From the NCBI RefSeq assembly GCF_000295095.1, contig NZ_JH806632.1, forward strand, positions 737,253-801,252: a stretch of DNA of 64,000 nt. Direction: 5' to 3'. Position numbers and translations under genes: made by a program. Below the pieces are notes generated by a model, which saw nothing but the letters and a program-made list of their open reading frames with translations, was not told the DNA's origin and did no database searches. Every line of letters begins with the position of its first letter. Positions within the stretch are counted from its first letter, which is position 1. This document shows positions 41,733-51,035 of the stretch, in pieces. The DNA is from Actinomyces timonensis DSM 23838. GTDB taxonomy: Bacteria; Actinomycetota; Actinomycetes; Actinomycetales; Actinomycetaceae.

Positions 41733-42230
41733 TCAGGCGAGCGCGGCGATGGCGGCGTCGTAGTCGGGCTCCTGGCCGATCTCGGGGACCTGCTCGGTGT
41801 AGAGGACCGCGCCCTGGGCATCGAGGACGACGACGGCGCGGGAGAGCAGGCCGGCCAGCGGGCCGTCGGCGATCGTCACGCCGTAGTCGGCCCCGAAGGT
41901 GGAGCGGAAAGTCGAGGCGGTGACGACGCCGTCGATCCCCTCGGCGCCGCAGAAGCGGCCGAGCGCGAAGGGCAGGTCCGCGGAGACGCACAGGACGGTC
42001 GTGTTCTCCAGGGAGGCGGCGCGCTTGTTGAACTCGCGCACGCTCGTGGCGCACACGCCGGTGTCGATGGACGGGAAGATGTTGAGCACGACGCGCTGGC
42101 CGCGCAGGGACCCGCTGGTCACGGGCGCGAGGTCGGCTCCGGCGAGCTCGAAGTCGGGGGCGGCGCTTCCCACTGCGGGCAGGGCGCCGACGGTCGTGAT
42201 GGTGTCTCCATGGAGGGTGATCTCAGCCAT
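41733..42230 (-). CDS. tpx: thiol peroxidase
   Basis: 165 aa, atypical 2-Cys peroxiredoxin that reduces H2O2 and alkyl hydroperoxides. Peroxidatic Cys60 in IFPSIDTGVCATSVREFN; resolving Cys94 in LPFALGRFC. An extra Cys at 81. CATGAT lies 6 nt before the ATG and no ribosome site is evident. Monocistronic with its own terminator. Confidence 0.94.
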   Translation of the reverse strand: MAEITLHGDTITTVGALPAVGSAAPDFELAGADLAPVTSGSLRGQRVVLNIFPSIDTGVCATSVREFNKRAASLENTTVLCVSADLPFALGRFCGAEGIDGVVTASTFRSTFGADYGVTIADGPLAGLLSRAVVVLDAQGAVLYTEQVPEIGQEPDYDAAIAALA

Positions 42231-42318
42231 GGCGCCATCATGGCAGGACCATCGTCCTGCGTCTCTCCCGCTCTGCCTGCCGCGAACAGGACGGGCACGG
42301 GGCCTCGGGGCGTGGGCC

Positions 42319-43143
42319 TCAGTACTGGGTGCGCACGGAGGCGTGCCCGGCGACGCGGCGCACGAACCACCTGGGGGCCAGCCGCAGCACGGCGTTTCCC
42401 GCCTGGTAGCGGGCCGACGGCGTGCAGATGACCTGGCCGCGGCGCACCGCCGCCAGGGCCTCGCGGGCGACGTCGGCGGCGTCGAGCCACACGGCGTCGG
42501 GCCACTGGGACTCGTCCATGCCGGCGCGGTCGTGGAACTCGGTGCGGGTCAGGCCCGGGTTGAGGACGGTCGCGGTCACGCCGGTGCCCGCCAGCTCGGA
42601 GGCGAGGCCCTCCGTGAAGCTCCGCACCCAGGCCTTGTGGGCGGCGTAGGTGCCCATGGCGGTCAGGGCGGTCATGCTCGCGACGTTGAGGATCGCTCCG
42701 TGCCCGCGCCCCACCATCCCCGGAAGGGCCTCGTGCGCGAGGGTCATGACGGCGCCGACCATGACGTCGAGGGCGCGCCTCTCCTGGGCGAGGTCGCCGC
42801 CGACGAAGGGCTGGCCGACGGCGAACCCGGCGTTGTTGACGAGCAGGTCGATGGGGCGGGCGGCGACCTGCTCGGCGGAGTGCACGCCCTGCGCCCCGGC
42901 GACGGCACCGCTCACGCCGCCCCGCAGGCGCGCGGCCACGCGCTCGAGGTCGTCGGGGACGGAGAGGTCGGCGTCGATCACCTGGACGCCGACGCCCGCG
43001 GCCTGGTGGATCTCCTCGGCGACGGCGGCCAGGCGGGCGGCGTCGCGGGCCACGAGGACGAGGTCGTGGTGGGCCTCGGCGAGCTGCCAGGCGAGCTCCA
43101 GGCCGATACCCGAGGTGCCTCCGGTGATAAGCGCTGTTCCCAT
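42319..43143 (-). CDS. short-chain dehydrogenase/reductase
   Basis: 274 aa classical SDR. Cofactor loop TGGTSGIGLELA (about 7-18), NNAG (103-106), and the Ser156...Tyr166-x-x-x-Lys170 triad. A variable insertion (about 72-95, GGVSGAVAGAQGVHS) sits between the nucleotide loop and NNAG. Substrate unknown. TAGCCT lies 6 nt before the ATG; divergent from xth across 86 bp, where both genes have the same TAGCCT hexamer. Confidence 0.85.
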   Translation of the reverse strand: MGTALITGGTSGIGLELAWQLAEAHHDLVLVARDAARLAAVAEEIHQAAGVGVQVIDADLSVPDDLERVAARLRGGVSGAVAGAQGVHSAEQVAARPIDLLVNNAGFAVGQPFVGGDLAQERRALDVMVGAVMTLAHEALPGMVGRGHGAILNVASMTALTAMGTYAAHKAWVRSFTEGLASELAGTGVTATVLNPGLTRTEFHDRAGMDESQWPDAVWLDAADVAREALAAVRRGQVICTPSARYQAGNAVLRLAPRWFVRRVAGHASVRTQY

Positions 43144-43229
43144 GCCCCCAGGCTAGCGCCGGGGCCCACCGCGTCCGGGCAGGGCGGGCCGCGGGCGCGG
43201 CCCGGCAGCACGGCCGGTAGCCTGGGCCC

Positions 43230-44042
43230 ATGCGCATCGCCACATGGAACGTCAACTCGATCCGCACCCGCGTCGAGCGGGTCGTGGACGTCCTGGAGCG
43301 CCACGGCGTCGACGCGCTGGCCATGCAGGAGATCAAATGCCGCCCGGACCAGTTCCCCCGCGAGCCCTTCGAGGCCGCTGGCTACGAGCTGGCCATCCAC
43401 GGGCTCAACCAGTGGAACGGGGTGGCGATCGCCTCGCGCGTCGGCCTCGGCGACGTCGCCACCTCCTTCTCCGGGCAGCCCTCCTGGGCGGCGAAGGAGG
43501 GCGCCGAGCCGGTCATCGAGGCGCGCGCCCTGGGAGCGACCGTCGGCGGGGCGCTGGAGGGCGTGGCGCCGGTGCGCCTGTGGAGCCTGTACGTGCCCAA
43601 CGGCCGCGAGCTCGACCACCCGCACTACGCCTACAAGCTCGCCTGGCTGTCCGCGCTCAAGGACGACGCCGCCTCCTGGATGTCCGCCGATCCCTCCCTG
43701 GCGCTGGCCCTCGTGGGCGATTGGAATGTGGCGCCCCGCGATGAGGACGTGTGGGATATGGCGGCCTTCGAGGGCGCCACGCATGTCTCCGCCGCGGAGC
43801 GCGAGGCCTTCGGGGCCTTCGAGGGGCTCGGGATGGTGGAGGCCACCCGCGAGCGGGCCGCCAACTACACCTACTGGGACTACCAGAAGCTGCGCTTCCC
43901 CAAGAACGAGGGGATGCGCATCGACTTCGTCTACGGCTCCCCCGCTTTCGAGGCGAGGGTGACCGGCGCGCTCATCGACCGCGACGAGCGCAAGGGCAAG
44001 GGCGCCTCCGACCACGTGCCGGTCATCGTCGATCTCGACTGA
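43230..44042 (+). CDS. xth: exodeoxyribonuclease III / AP endonuclease
   Basis: 270 aa, ExoIII class, which incises abasic sites and trims 3' blocks in base-excision repair. Motifs: ATWNVNSIRTRVERV, LAMQEIKCRPDQFP (Glu), GDWNVAPRDEDVWD, MRIDFVYGS and the terminal SDHVPVIVDL. TAGCCT 6 nt before the ATG indicates a leaderless start. A hairpin follows. Confidence 0.94.
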   Translation: MRIATWNVNSIRTRVERVVDVLERHGVDALAMQEIKCRPDQFPREPFEAAGYELAIHGLNQWNGVAIASRVGLGDVATSFSGQPSWAAKEGAEPVIEARALGATVGGALEGVAPVRLWSLYVPNGRELDHPHYAYKLAWLSALKDDAASWMSADPSLALALVGDWNVAPRDEDVWDMAAFEGATHVSAAEREAFGAFEGLGMVEATRERAANYTYWDYQKLRFPKNEGMRIDFVYGSPAFEARVTGALIDRDERKGKGASDHVPVIVDLD

Positions 44043-44113
44043 CCCGGCCGGCGGGTCTCGGGCAGCCGGGCCTGGCCGGCCCGCTCAGCCCGGCGCCGGG
44101 GCCTGGTCAGGCG

Positions 44114-44142
44114 GGCGGGCGCCGGGGCCCGCGGCGCCCGCC
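44114..44142 (+). terminator. hairpin after xth
   Basis: A 10-bp stem (GGCGGGCGCC / GGCGCCCGCC) with a 9-nt loop, about 70 bp beyond the xth stop. It directly precedes the promoter of the nitroreductase gene. Confidence 0.55.
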
Positions 44143-44161
44143 ATCGGATTAGGCTCGTGAC

Positions 44162-45031
44162 ATGAGCCCCTCATCATCGTCCCAGGTCGCGTCCCCCTCC
44201 TCCGCTGGCTCCCCCAGCGCCGCGACGCCGTCGGCATCCCCGGCAGCGCGGGCCCTGCGCGAGCCGATGACGGCGCCCATCGGCAACGAGACGATCGGGA
44301 CGCTCCTGGCGCACCGCACCATCCGCGCCTTCACGGACGAGCCCGTGGGCGAGGAGGTCATGCGGACGCTCCTCACCGCGGCGCGGGCCTCGGCCACCTC
44401 CTCCTACTTCCAGCAGGCGACGATCATCCGGGTGCGCGACGCCGCCGTGCGCGAGGCCGTCCACGCCGCCTCCGGGCAGCCCTATGTCGGCGGGGAGCGC
44501 GGGGAACTGCTCGTGCTCGTCGTCGACCTGCACCGCAATGCCGTCATCCGCGAGCGCGCCGGGGCCTCGACCGAGCCGCTGGAGCGCGCCTACACCTTCC
44601 TCCAGGGCTGCCAGGACGCGATGATCGCCGCGCAGTCCATCATGGTGGCGGCGGAGTCACTGGGCCTGGGCACCTGCTACCTCGGCTCGATCCTCGGCGA
44701 CCCCGATGGGCTCATCACCGCCCTCGGCCTGCCCGAGAGGACCTTCCCGATCGTCGGCATCCTCGTGGGGCACCCGGCGCAGGAGCCGCAGTACAAGCCG
44801 CGCCTGCCCGAGGGGATCACCGTCGGCGTCGACGCCTATCCGGCGCTGGAGGCCCACGACGCCGAGCTGGCCGCCTACGACGAGCGCGTCACCGAGTACT
44901 ACGACCTTCGGGACGCCTCGCGCCGCGTCGACTCCTTCACCGAGCAGATCGCCCGGATGGTCGGTCAGGGGCGGGCCGCGCAGGCGCCCATCCTCGATGT
45001 CCTGCATCGCCAGCGGCTCTGCCTGCACTGA
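44162..45031 (+). CDS. NfsA-like NAD(P)H nitroreductase / flavin reductase
   Basis: 289 aa. The N-terminal 35 residues are Ser/Pro/Ala-rich, then the nitroreductase fold with HRTIRAFTDEPV, the long substrate loop and AAESLGLGTCYLGSI. Members are FMN proteins reducing nitro compounds, quinones or flavins with NADPH. TAGGCT lies 6 nt before the ATG. A second copy of the family (51036-51917) shares the fold and the GLGTCYLGS block. Substrate unknown. Confidence 0.82.
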   Translation: MSPSSSSQVASPSSAGSPSAATPSASPAARALREPMTAPIGNETIGTLLAHRTIRAFTDEPVGEEVMRTLLTAARASATSSYFQQATIIRVRDAAVREAVHAASGQPYVGGERGELLVLVVDLHRNAVIRERAGASTEPLERAYTFLQGCQDAMIAAQSIMVAAESLGLGTCYLGSILGDPDGLITALGLPERTFPIVGILVGHPAQEPQYKPRLPEGITVGVDAYPALEAHDAELAAYDERVTEYYDLRDASRRVDSFTEQIARMVGQGRAAQAPILDVLHRQRLCLH

Positions 45032-45079
45032 CGCGGGACGGCAGAGGCAGGAACGAGCAGGAATGGATAGGAGCGGACA

Positions 45080-45892
45080 ATGAGCGGGCACGCGCTGGCG
45101 GCACTGGGGCTTTTCGACTTCCCGACGGCGCTCGTCGTCACCGAGGGGGGCCGGATCATCGCCGAGGAGGGCGACGTCGACGCCGTCTTCCCCTTTGCCT
45201 CCGTGACGAAGCCGATCGTCGCCTGGTCGGCGCTCATCGCCGTTGAGCGCGGGATGATCTCCTTGGATGACCCGGCCGGGGAGGGCTTGGAGGGCGCGAC
45301 GATCCGCCACCTGCTCTCCCATGCCAGCGGCGTCGCCCCCGACTCCGGCAAGGCGCTCGCCGCGCCGGGCACGCGGCGCATCTACTCCAACCGGGGCATC
45401 GAGATCCTGGGGCGGCGCCTGGCCGAGGCCACCGCGACAGATCTGGAGACCTGGGTGGAGACCACCGTCCTGGAACCGCTGGGCATGGCGAGCGTGCTCA
45501 TCCCCGGCTCGCCGGCGCACTCGGGGCAGGGAAGTGCCCGCGACCTGTCGGTCTTCGCCCGCGAGCTCGCCGCGCCGCGCCTGCTCGGGGTGGGGCTCGC
45601 CGCGCAGGCCTGCGCCCCCGTCTACCCCGAGCTCAGCGGCGTCCTGCCCGGCTACGGGAAGCAGGATCCCAATCTCTTCGGCCTGGGCGTGGAGATCCGG
45701 GGGCATAAGCAGCCCCACTGGACGGGCACCGGGAACTCGCCTGCGACCTTCGGGCACTTCGGCCAGTCCGGCTCCTTCCTCTGGGTGGACCCCGTGGCTG
45801 GGCGCGAGGCGGTGTTCCTCGGGGCCGAGCCCTTCGGGGAGGCGCACCGGCAGGCCTGGACCGCGCTGGGCGACCAGATCCTCGCGCTCTAG
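45080..45892 (+). CDS. serine hydrolase of the beta-lactamase (class C/DD-peptidase) family
   Basis: 270 aa. Nucleophile Ser41-x-x-Lys44 (ASVTKPIV), the second motif Tyr102-Ser103-Asn104, and HFGQSG as third motif. No signal peptide or membrane segment, so it is likely cytoplasmic; enzymes of this group include esterases and peptidases rather than true beta-lactamases. ATG with AGGAG upstream, 48 bp behind the nitroreductase stop, so the two may be co-transcribed. Confidence 0.85.
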   Translation: MSGHALAALGLFDFPTALVVTEGGRIIAEEGDVDAVFPFASVTKPIVAWSALIAVERGMISLDDPAGEGLEGATIRHLLSHASGVAPDSGKALAAPGTRRIYSNRGIEILGRRLAEATATDLETWVETTVLEPLGMASVLIPGSPAHSGQGSARDLSVFARELAAPRLLGVGLAAQACAPVYPELSGVLPGYGKQDPNLFGLGVEIRGHKQPHWTGTGNSPATFGHFGQSGSFLWVDPVAGREAVFLGAEPFGEAHRQAWTALGDQILAL

Positions 45893-45923
45893 CGGGGCGG
45901 TTTCTGCGGGGCGAGGGCGCGGG

Positions 45924-45989
45924 AAGGCCCCTCGCCCACAATCTCGCCGTGCTGATCGCCCGGTTTCGCGGTGCTGTTCACCCGGTCTC
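45924..45989 (-). repeat. 22-bp tandem repeat, three units
   Basis: Read on the minus strand the units are 45989-45968, 45967-45946 and, degenerate, 45945-45924. The shared core is GAGACCGGG-GAACAGCAC / GAAACCGGGCGATCAGCAC. It lies between the serine hydrolase and exonuclease genes. The same unit recurs near 60.8 kb. Confidence 0.75.
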
Positions 45990-46035
45990 GGTGGAGGGAT
46001 GGGAGAGAGGGGAACAAGACGGAGGGGCGGATACG

Positions 46036-46746
46036 ATGCGGGAGATGTCCAGCATGTCCAGCACTGCCTCCGCCCAGCCGCAGGCGCCTGAGATGGCGCC
46101 GGGCTACGCCGTCGTGGACCTGGAGACCACGGGGCTGTCCCCGAGCGCTGACGCGATCCTCGAGATCGGCCTCGTCCACCTCGACGCGCGCGGCGAGATC
46201 GAGCGCAGCTGGACCTCGCTGGTCGACCCCGGTCCCGGTGATGACGGCGCCCGCGAGGTCGGCCCCACGTTCATCCACGGGCTCACCCCCGACGACGTCA
46301 CCGGCGCGCCCCGGATCGCCGAGCTGGCCGACCTCATCGCCCGGGACCTCGCCGGGCGGGTGGTCGTGGCGCATAACGCCCGCTTCGACCTCGGCTTCCT
46401 CAGCCACGCGCTGGGCGGCCTCGGGATGCTCGACGCCGATGCCCCCATCCCCCAGGTCTGCACCATGCGCCGCGCCCGGGACTACCTCACGACGCCGTCG
46501 CGCCGACTCACCTCCTGCTGCGAGGCGGCGGGCGTGCCTCTCGCCGCCCACCACACGGCGCTCGACGACGCCCTGGCCTGCGCGGGCCTGCTGCGCCGCT
46601 ACCTCGCGGTCGGCCGCGAGCGCGGGCAGGCCCGCCCCGCCTGGAGCGCGGAGCTGGACGCGGCGGCGGCCTTCACCGGTCTCACCTGGGACGACCGTCG
46701 TGCCGACGCCGCCCGTGCCCGCCTGGTGAGGCGGCGCGACAACTGA
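46036..46746 (+). CDS. DEDDh 3'-5' exonuclease (DnaQ/epsilon-like)
   Basis: 236 aa. Exonuclease motifs: VVDLETTGL (Asp/Glu), VVAHNARFDLGFL (Asp), and HHTALDDALA (His/Asp), the DEDDh set. Most likely a stand-alone epsilon-type proofreading or RNase T-like enzyme; no UvrC or helicase part is fused. Start set at the ATG at 46036, which has GGAGGGG upstream; the frame upstream runs into the 22-bp repeats and is not conserved. Confidence 0.85.
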   Translation: MREMSSMSSTASAQPQAPEMAPGYAVVDLETTGLSPSADAILEIGLVHLDARGEIERSWTSLVDPGPGDDGAREVGPTFIHGLTPDDVTGAPRIAELADLIARDLAGRVVVAHNARFDLGFLSHALGGLGMLDADAPIPQVCTMRRARDYLTTPSRRLTSCCEAAGVPLAAHHTALDDALACAGLLRRYLAVGRERGQARPAWSAELDAAAAFTGLTWDDRRADAARARLVRRRDN

Positions 46747-46799
46747 CCGGGGCCCGCGTGGGATCTGGAGTTCTCCCAGTCCCGCGCGGGCCCCGGTCA
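46744..46799. terminator. bidirectional hairpin between exonuclease and sialidase genes
   Basis: Outer arms TGACCGGGGCCCGCG and CGCGGGCCCCGGTCA (15 bp perfect) enclose a smaller TGGGA/TCCCA stem. It starts within the exonuclease stop codon and ends 17 bp before the sialidase 3' end. Confidence 0.7.
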
Positions 46800-46816
46800 G
46801 GCAGCCCTGGAGGCGG

Positions 46817-49063
46817 TCAGCCGCGCCAGGCCCCCGTGGTGGGGTCCATGTAGTAGCGGCTCGGGCCCACCGTGATCCAGCCGGTGGCCATGAGGCCATC
46901 AGCCTTGAGGAAGTACCAGGCGCCGTCCCAGATCCAGCCGGTGGCAAAACTGCCGTCAGCGTTGCGGTAGCGCCAGTTGCTGCCCTCCTTCTCCCAGCCG
47001 GCCTTGGGGGCGGGAGTGGTGGTGGGCCCGGCGGTCGGCTCAACTGTGGGAGCGGTAGTGGGCTCGGTCGTCGGCGCGGCGGTCGGGCTCGGCGTCGGGT
47101 CTGGGCTCGGGGCGTCCTTGAGCGCGGGGCAGTCGCTGCCCAGCCATGCCAGGGAGAAGTTGCGGTAGCCGATGTCCCGACTGCCCCCATTCTCGCTGAG
47201 CAGGCCCAGCGATCCGTCCGACTGCACGGCGAGCGTCGTGTAGCCAACAATCTCCTTGCGAAAGAGCTTGTGCGTCCAGGTGGCGCCGTCGTCGCAGGAC
47301 AGCGAGATCGTTCCCTGGTCGCGCGTCGTCGACTGGTTGGGAGAATGGCTGAAAAGGAGGACCTTGGCGCGCTCCGAGCCCGGGGCGGCGTTGGGGAAGG
47401 CGCGGATGATCTGAGCGTTATCCACCGCGTCGGGCAGGTTCGTGTCCGAGACAGGCTCGGACCATGTCTGGCCGCCATCGGTAGAGGTGGCGACCTTGCG
47501 GTAGGTCGTCTTGTCCGAGGTCCGCGAGTTCATCATGAGACGCCCGTCGGAGAGCTCGACGACCTTGTTCTCATCCATGCCCGTCCCAGCGGGAGTCCCG
47601 GCCTTCCAGGTCTTGCCGTGATCATCGGAGTAGACGGAGACAGCCTGCTGGGTGAAGCTGTTCGGAGATCCTGCGCGGATGGTGAACTGCTGGACAAGCC
47701 GTCCTTTGAACTCGCCGTGCTGGATCTGAATGCCCTGGCCGGAGGCCGCGAAGCGTGTGAACCAGGAGTCATCCGGCGTGATATCCGGGGTGATGACTTT
47801 GTGGGTCCAGGTGTGGCCGTCGTCGATCGAGGTGGAGACCTCGGCCTGGATGACATTGCGGGCCTGCGGGTCCTTGCCGGGCTAGGAGGCGGCGAAGCCG
47901 ACGTCAAAGGACTTCACGTGGAAGTTGAAGATCGCTCCGGTCTCGGCGTCGACGATATAGGAGGGGTCGGAGTAACCGACGCGGGTCGGCTTGGAGGCCT
48001 TCTCCCCCTTGTGGATGTAGGTCACCGGACCCCAGTTCTTGCCACCGTCGGTGGAGCGGCGCTGGACGATGCTGTTGGGGTTGGGAGAGTCATTCCCAGA
48101 GGCGTCCCAACCGGTCAGCGGGCGCTGGTCGTAGGAAACCAGAAGATCACCATTGGGGGCGGTGGTGATGGCGGGGATTCGGACATTGTCCGCCGCGGTG
48201 CCCGTGGCGACCGACGCGCCCTCGCTCATCGAGGCGGGCAGGGACACGCTCGCGTCAGGGAGCGGGGCCGGCGTGGCCTCCGGGTACACACCCTGGACGG
48301 CGAGGGCCTCGCCCGTGGGGGTGAGGGTCTGGAGGACCTCCCCGCCCTTGCTGGCGGTCAGGGTGATCGACGGCGTGTAGCTACCGGTCTTGACGTCCTC
48401 AGCGGTGATGGTGTGGTGGAGCGGCTTGCAGTTGTAGACGGCACCCGCCCCGGGGGCCAGGCTCCCCCAATTGCACTGGGTGGTCAGGTCGTCGAAGCTC
48501 GAAGAGGTGGTGGCGACGTCAATGGTGTCCTTGGAATGCGAGCGCACCCTTACGACGACCTCGACCGTGTCTCCCTCCTTGTAGGCGTCCTTCGGGTCGC
48601 TCACGGTCATGGACTCGACCGTGATCTGCGAGGCCTTGAGCGGCACGGCGTCGCCGCGGATCGTCTCGGGGGTGTTGAGAGCCTCTCCCTGGTAGGAGGG
48701 CTGCTGCGTCTTGTAGGAGATCTCCGGGGTGAAGGAGCCGCCGGTCAGGTCCTCCTCCGTGACGGTGTGGGTGGCGTAGCCCACGCAGTCCGTCTTCTTG
48801 GCGTTGGCCTCGATTCGGCTCCACCGGCACTTCTTGACATCCCCGCCCAGGTCGGTCTCGTCGACCGTGAAGGAGCGGGCCTCCGTGGCGAGATTGGTGA
48901 CGTCGATATTGAAGGAGAGGGTGTCGCCCACGGAGTAGAGGTGGTCCTCATGGGCGCCCGTCTGGGTGATGACGATGTCCATAAGGCCATCGGCGGTCTT
49001 GGCCGCCTGGGCTGTGGGGGCGATGGTGAGGCCGGTGAGCGCGATGGCGCAGGCCCTCTCAAC
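46817..49063 (-). pseudogene. exo-alpha-sialidase, broken (in-frame TAG, 5' end lost)
   Basis: One continuous reading frame with a single TAG at 47882-47884. N-part: remnant of a signal peptide ending PTAQA, then two related domains of about 110 residues with paired Cys (residues following DIVITQTG and ITVESMTVSDPKD), then the sialidase start RIP motif (VRIPAITTAPNGD). The catalytic propeller continues after the stop: I see five Asp boxes (STDGGKNW, SIDDGHTW, SDDHGKTW, STDGGQTW, SCDDGATW). It ends with a Pro/Thr linker and a cell-wall-binding repeat (WRYRNADGSFATGW...). No ATG, GTG or TTG lies at the signal-peptide start. Sialidases of this type release sialic acid from host glycans. Confidence 0.85.
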
Positions 49064-49070
49064 AGGCCCC

Positions 49071-50198
49071 TCAGAGGATGTCGAGGCCGACGAGGAAGCC
49101 GTCCTCGTCGACGATGACGCCGCCCGACTCGCGGGCCACCGTGGCGGCCACCTGCTCGATGAGCTCGCGCGCCGCGGCCCGCTCGCGCCGCCTGGTGCGG
49201 CTGGGCGTGAGGGCATGGGCGTCCGCGATATCGAGCGGCCGCCAGACCACGGAGGTGACGACGACGCCGTCGGCGACCCAGGGCTCCCCCTGGACGGCGA
49301 TCGGCAGCTCGTTCGTCCCCTCGACGCGGACCTCGATGCCGCCCCAGCCGGGAGCCCCGGCATCGATCGGCGCGACGACGGCGTAGCCCTCGCGGTACTC
49401 GACGAGCTCCTCACCGGCGGCCAGGGCCGCGGCCTCTTCGCGCTCGGCGCGGGCGCGCTCGCGCTCGGTGTCCCGCCAGACCTCGTCGAGGACGTCGGCC
49501 CCGATGGTCTCGGTGAGGCGCTCCAGGTCGGCGTGGGACAGGGCGTCGAATCCGACGGGGCCGCTCGGGGCGGAGGTCTCCAGGGCGGGCACGGCGCCCG
49601 GCGCGATGGGGTCGAGGAGGACGGCCAGCGCGTCGGGGGCGATCCACACCGGCGCGTAGATGGCGAGCATGACCGAGGACTCCGGGTCCGGGACCACGAG
49701 TGTGATGCGGGCCTCGCCGTCGTCGGGAGACGTGTCGACCAGGCGGATGGCGCCAGCGAGGCGGCGGGCGATGGCGCGCAGGTGGATGAGGGCGACGAGC
49801 TCGGCGCCGGTGGGCATCGCCGTGGGGAAGGCATCGGCCATCGGGTCCACACCCGCCAGCTCCGGGGGCAGGGCGCCGGCGCGCTGGGGGGCGCATTCCA
49901 GGAGCATGACCTGGGCGGCCCAGTCGGGCAGGGCCAGCATTCGGCGCATATCGTCGTCGAGGGGCCAGGGGCCGTGGAGCTCGGCGCCCGGGGAGAGCTG
50001 GAGGCGGGAGGCGCCCACCCAGCCGGCGTGCTCGTCCAGGGACAGGGCGAGGGCCTCGATCTCCTCCACGGCGACGTCGTCGGCCAGGACGAGCAGGTGA
50101 CGGGAGTCCACGAGGCCGACCGGCATCATGGAGGTGGCGGTGAAGGTCGTGGTGTCGACGGGCAGGGAGACCGCCAGGTCCCCGGAGGAGGCGCTCAC
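49071..50198 (-). CDS. hypothetical protein downstream of dcd
   Basis: 375 aa, no recognised domain. Mostly soluble and acidic, with a charged helix about 250-275 ([16 protein letters not shown]). Its GTG start overlaps the dcd stop by 4 bp (GTGA), so it is translationally coupled to dcd. Its stop is only 7 bp from where the broken sialidase frame begins. Function unknown. Confidence 0.65.
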   Translation of the reverse strand: MSASSGDLAVSLPVDTTTFTATSMMPVGLVDSRHLLVLADDVAVEEIEALALSLDEHAGWVGASRLQLSPGAELHGPWPLDDDMRRMLALPDWAAQVMLLECAPQRAGALPPELAGVDPMADAFPTAMPTGAELVALIHLRAIARRLAGAIRLVDTSPDDGEARITLVVPDPESSVMLAIYAPVWIAPDALAVLLDPIAPGAVPALETSAPSGPVGFDALSHADLERLTETIGADVLDEVWRDTERERARAEREEAAALAAGEELVEYREGYAVVAPIDAGAPGWGGIEVRVEGTNELPIAVQGEPWVADGVVVTSVVWRPLDIADAHALTPSRTRRRERAAARELIEQVAATVARESGGVIVDEDGFLVGLDIL

Positions 50199-50803
50199 TT
50201 GGACTCCTCGGAGGGAAGGCCGGCGTCCTCGATGCGCAGGCGGTCGAAGCTCAGATGCGAGCGGGAGGCCGTGGGGCCCCGCTGCCCCTGGTAGCGCGAG
50301 CCGCGCGCGCCCGAGCCGTAAGGGGCCTCGGCGGGGCTGGACAGGCGGAAGAAGCAGAGCTGGCCGATCTTCATCCCGGGCCAGAGCTTGATCGGCATGG
50401 TGGCCGTGTTGCTCAGCTCCAGGGTGACGTGGCCGGTGAAGCCGGGGTCGATGAAGCCGGCGGTCGAGTGCGTGAGGAGCCCGAGCCGCCCGAGGCTGGA
50501 CTTGCCCTCCAGGCGGGCGGCGACGTCGTCGGGCAGGGTGACGCGCTCGTAGGTGGCGCCCAGGACGAACTCGCCGGGGTGGAGCACGAAGGGCTCGTCC
50601 GGGCCGACGTCGATGAGGTGGGTGAGCCCATCCTGCTCGATGGCCGGGTCGATGACCGGGTAGCGGTGGTTGTCGAAGAGCCGGAACGAGCGATCCAGTC
50701 GGACGTCGATGGACGCCGGTTGGATCATGTCGGGATCGCAGGGGTCGAGGAGCACACGGCCCGCGTCGAGCTGGGCGCGGATGTCACGGTCGGAGAGGAG
50801 CAC
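50195..50803 (-). CDS. dcd: dCTP deaminase (likely bifunctional dCTP deaminase/dUTPase)
   Basis: 202 aa. Starts (GTG) [14 protein letters not shown]; active-site region [32 protein letters not shown] with Ser102/103, Arg106 and catalytic Glu129. The mycobacterial homologue converts dCTP directly to dUMP; the [10 protein letters not shown] block is the same, so bifunctionality is likely but inferred. The GTG start has CACAAT 6 nt upstream; the 34 open codons before it are not conserved. C-terminal tail of about 30 residues extends beyond most homologues. Confidence 0.92.
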   Translation of the reverse strand: MLLSDRDIRAQLDAGRVLLDPCDPDMIQPASIDVRLDRSFRLFDNHRYPVIDPAIEQDGLTHLIDVGPDEPFVLHPGEFVLGATYERVTLPDDVAARLEGKSSLGRLGLLTHSTAGFIDPGFTGHVTLELSNTATMPIKLWPGMKIGQLCFFRLSSPAEAPYGSGARGSRYQGQRGPTASRSHLSFDRLRIEDAGLPSEESK

Positions 50804-50921
50804 GGGACGATTGTGCCAGGCGCGGCGACCGGGCGCCGCCGACAGGAGCCACAGCAGCACGATTCCACATGGGCGCCGCAGTGGGGTATGCTGCTTCCCG
50901 CGCACCTTACGGTGAGCATCT

Positions 50922-50995
50922 GCGGATGTAGTTCAATGGTAGAACCTCAGCTTCCCAAGCTGATAGCGCGGGTTCGATTCCCGTCATCCGCTCCA
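50922..50995 (+). tRNA. tRNA-Gly(CCC)
   Basis: Complete cloverleaf: acceptor GCGGATG/CATCCGC, anticodon stem TCAGC/GCTGA with loop TTCCCAA, so the anticodon is CCC. T-arm with GGTTCGATTCC. Discriminator base T and an encoded CCA end (50993-50995). A lone tRNA; the following nitroreductase gene begins 41 bp downstream. Confidence 0.96.
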
Positions 50996-51035
50996 CCGGG
51001 CGGCTCAGTCGCCCAGTCCCTGGCACGATAAGCGC

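Noticed and set aside
47882-47884. Two separate sialidase-like genes instead of one broken gene
   Set aside because: The downstream part has no ribosome site or start at the point where the fold resumes, and both parts are in one frame with a single catalytic domain split between them.
49064-49852. An N-terminal extension of the sialidase frame up to 49852
   Set aside because: It overlaps a real gene in another frame and is Ser/Arg/Pro-rich without signal-peptide features.
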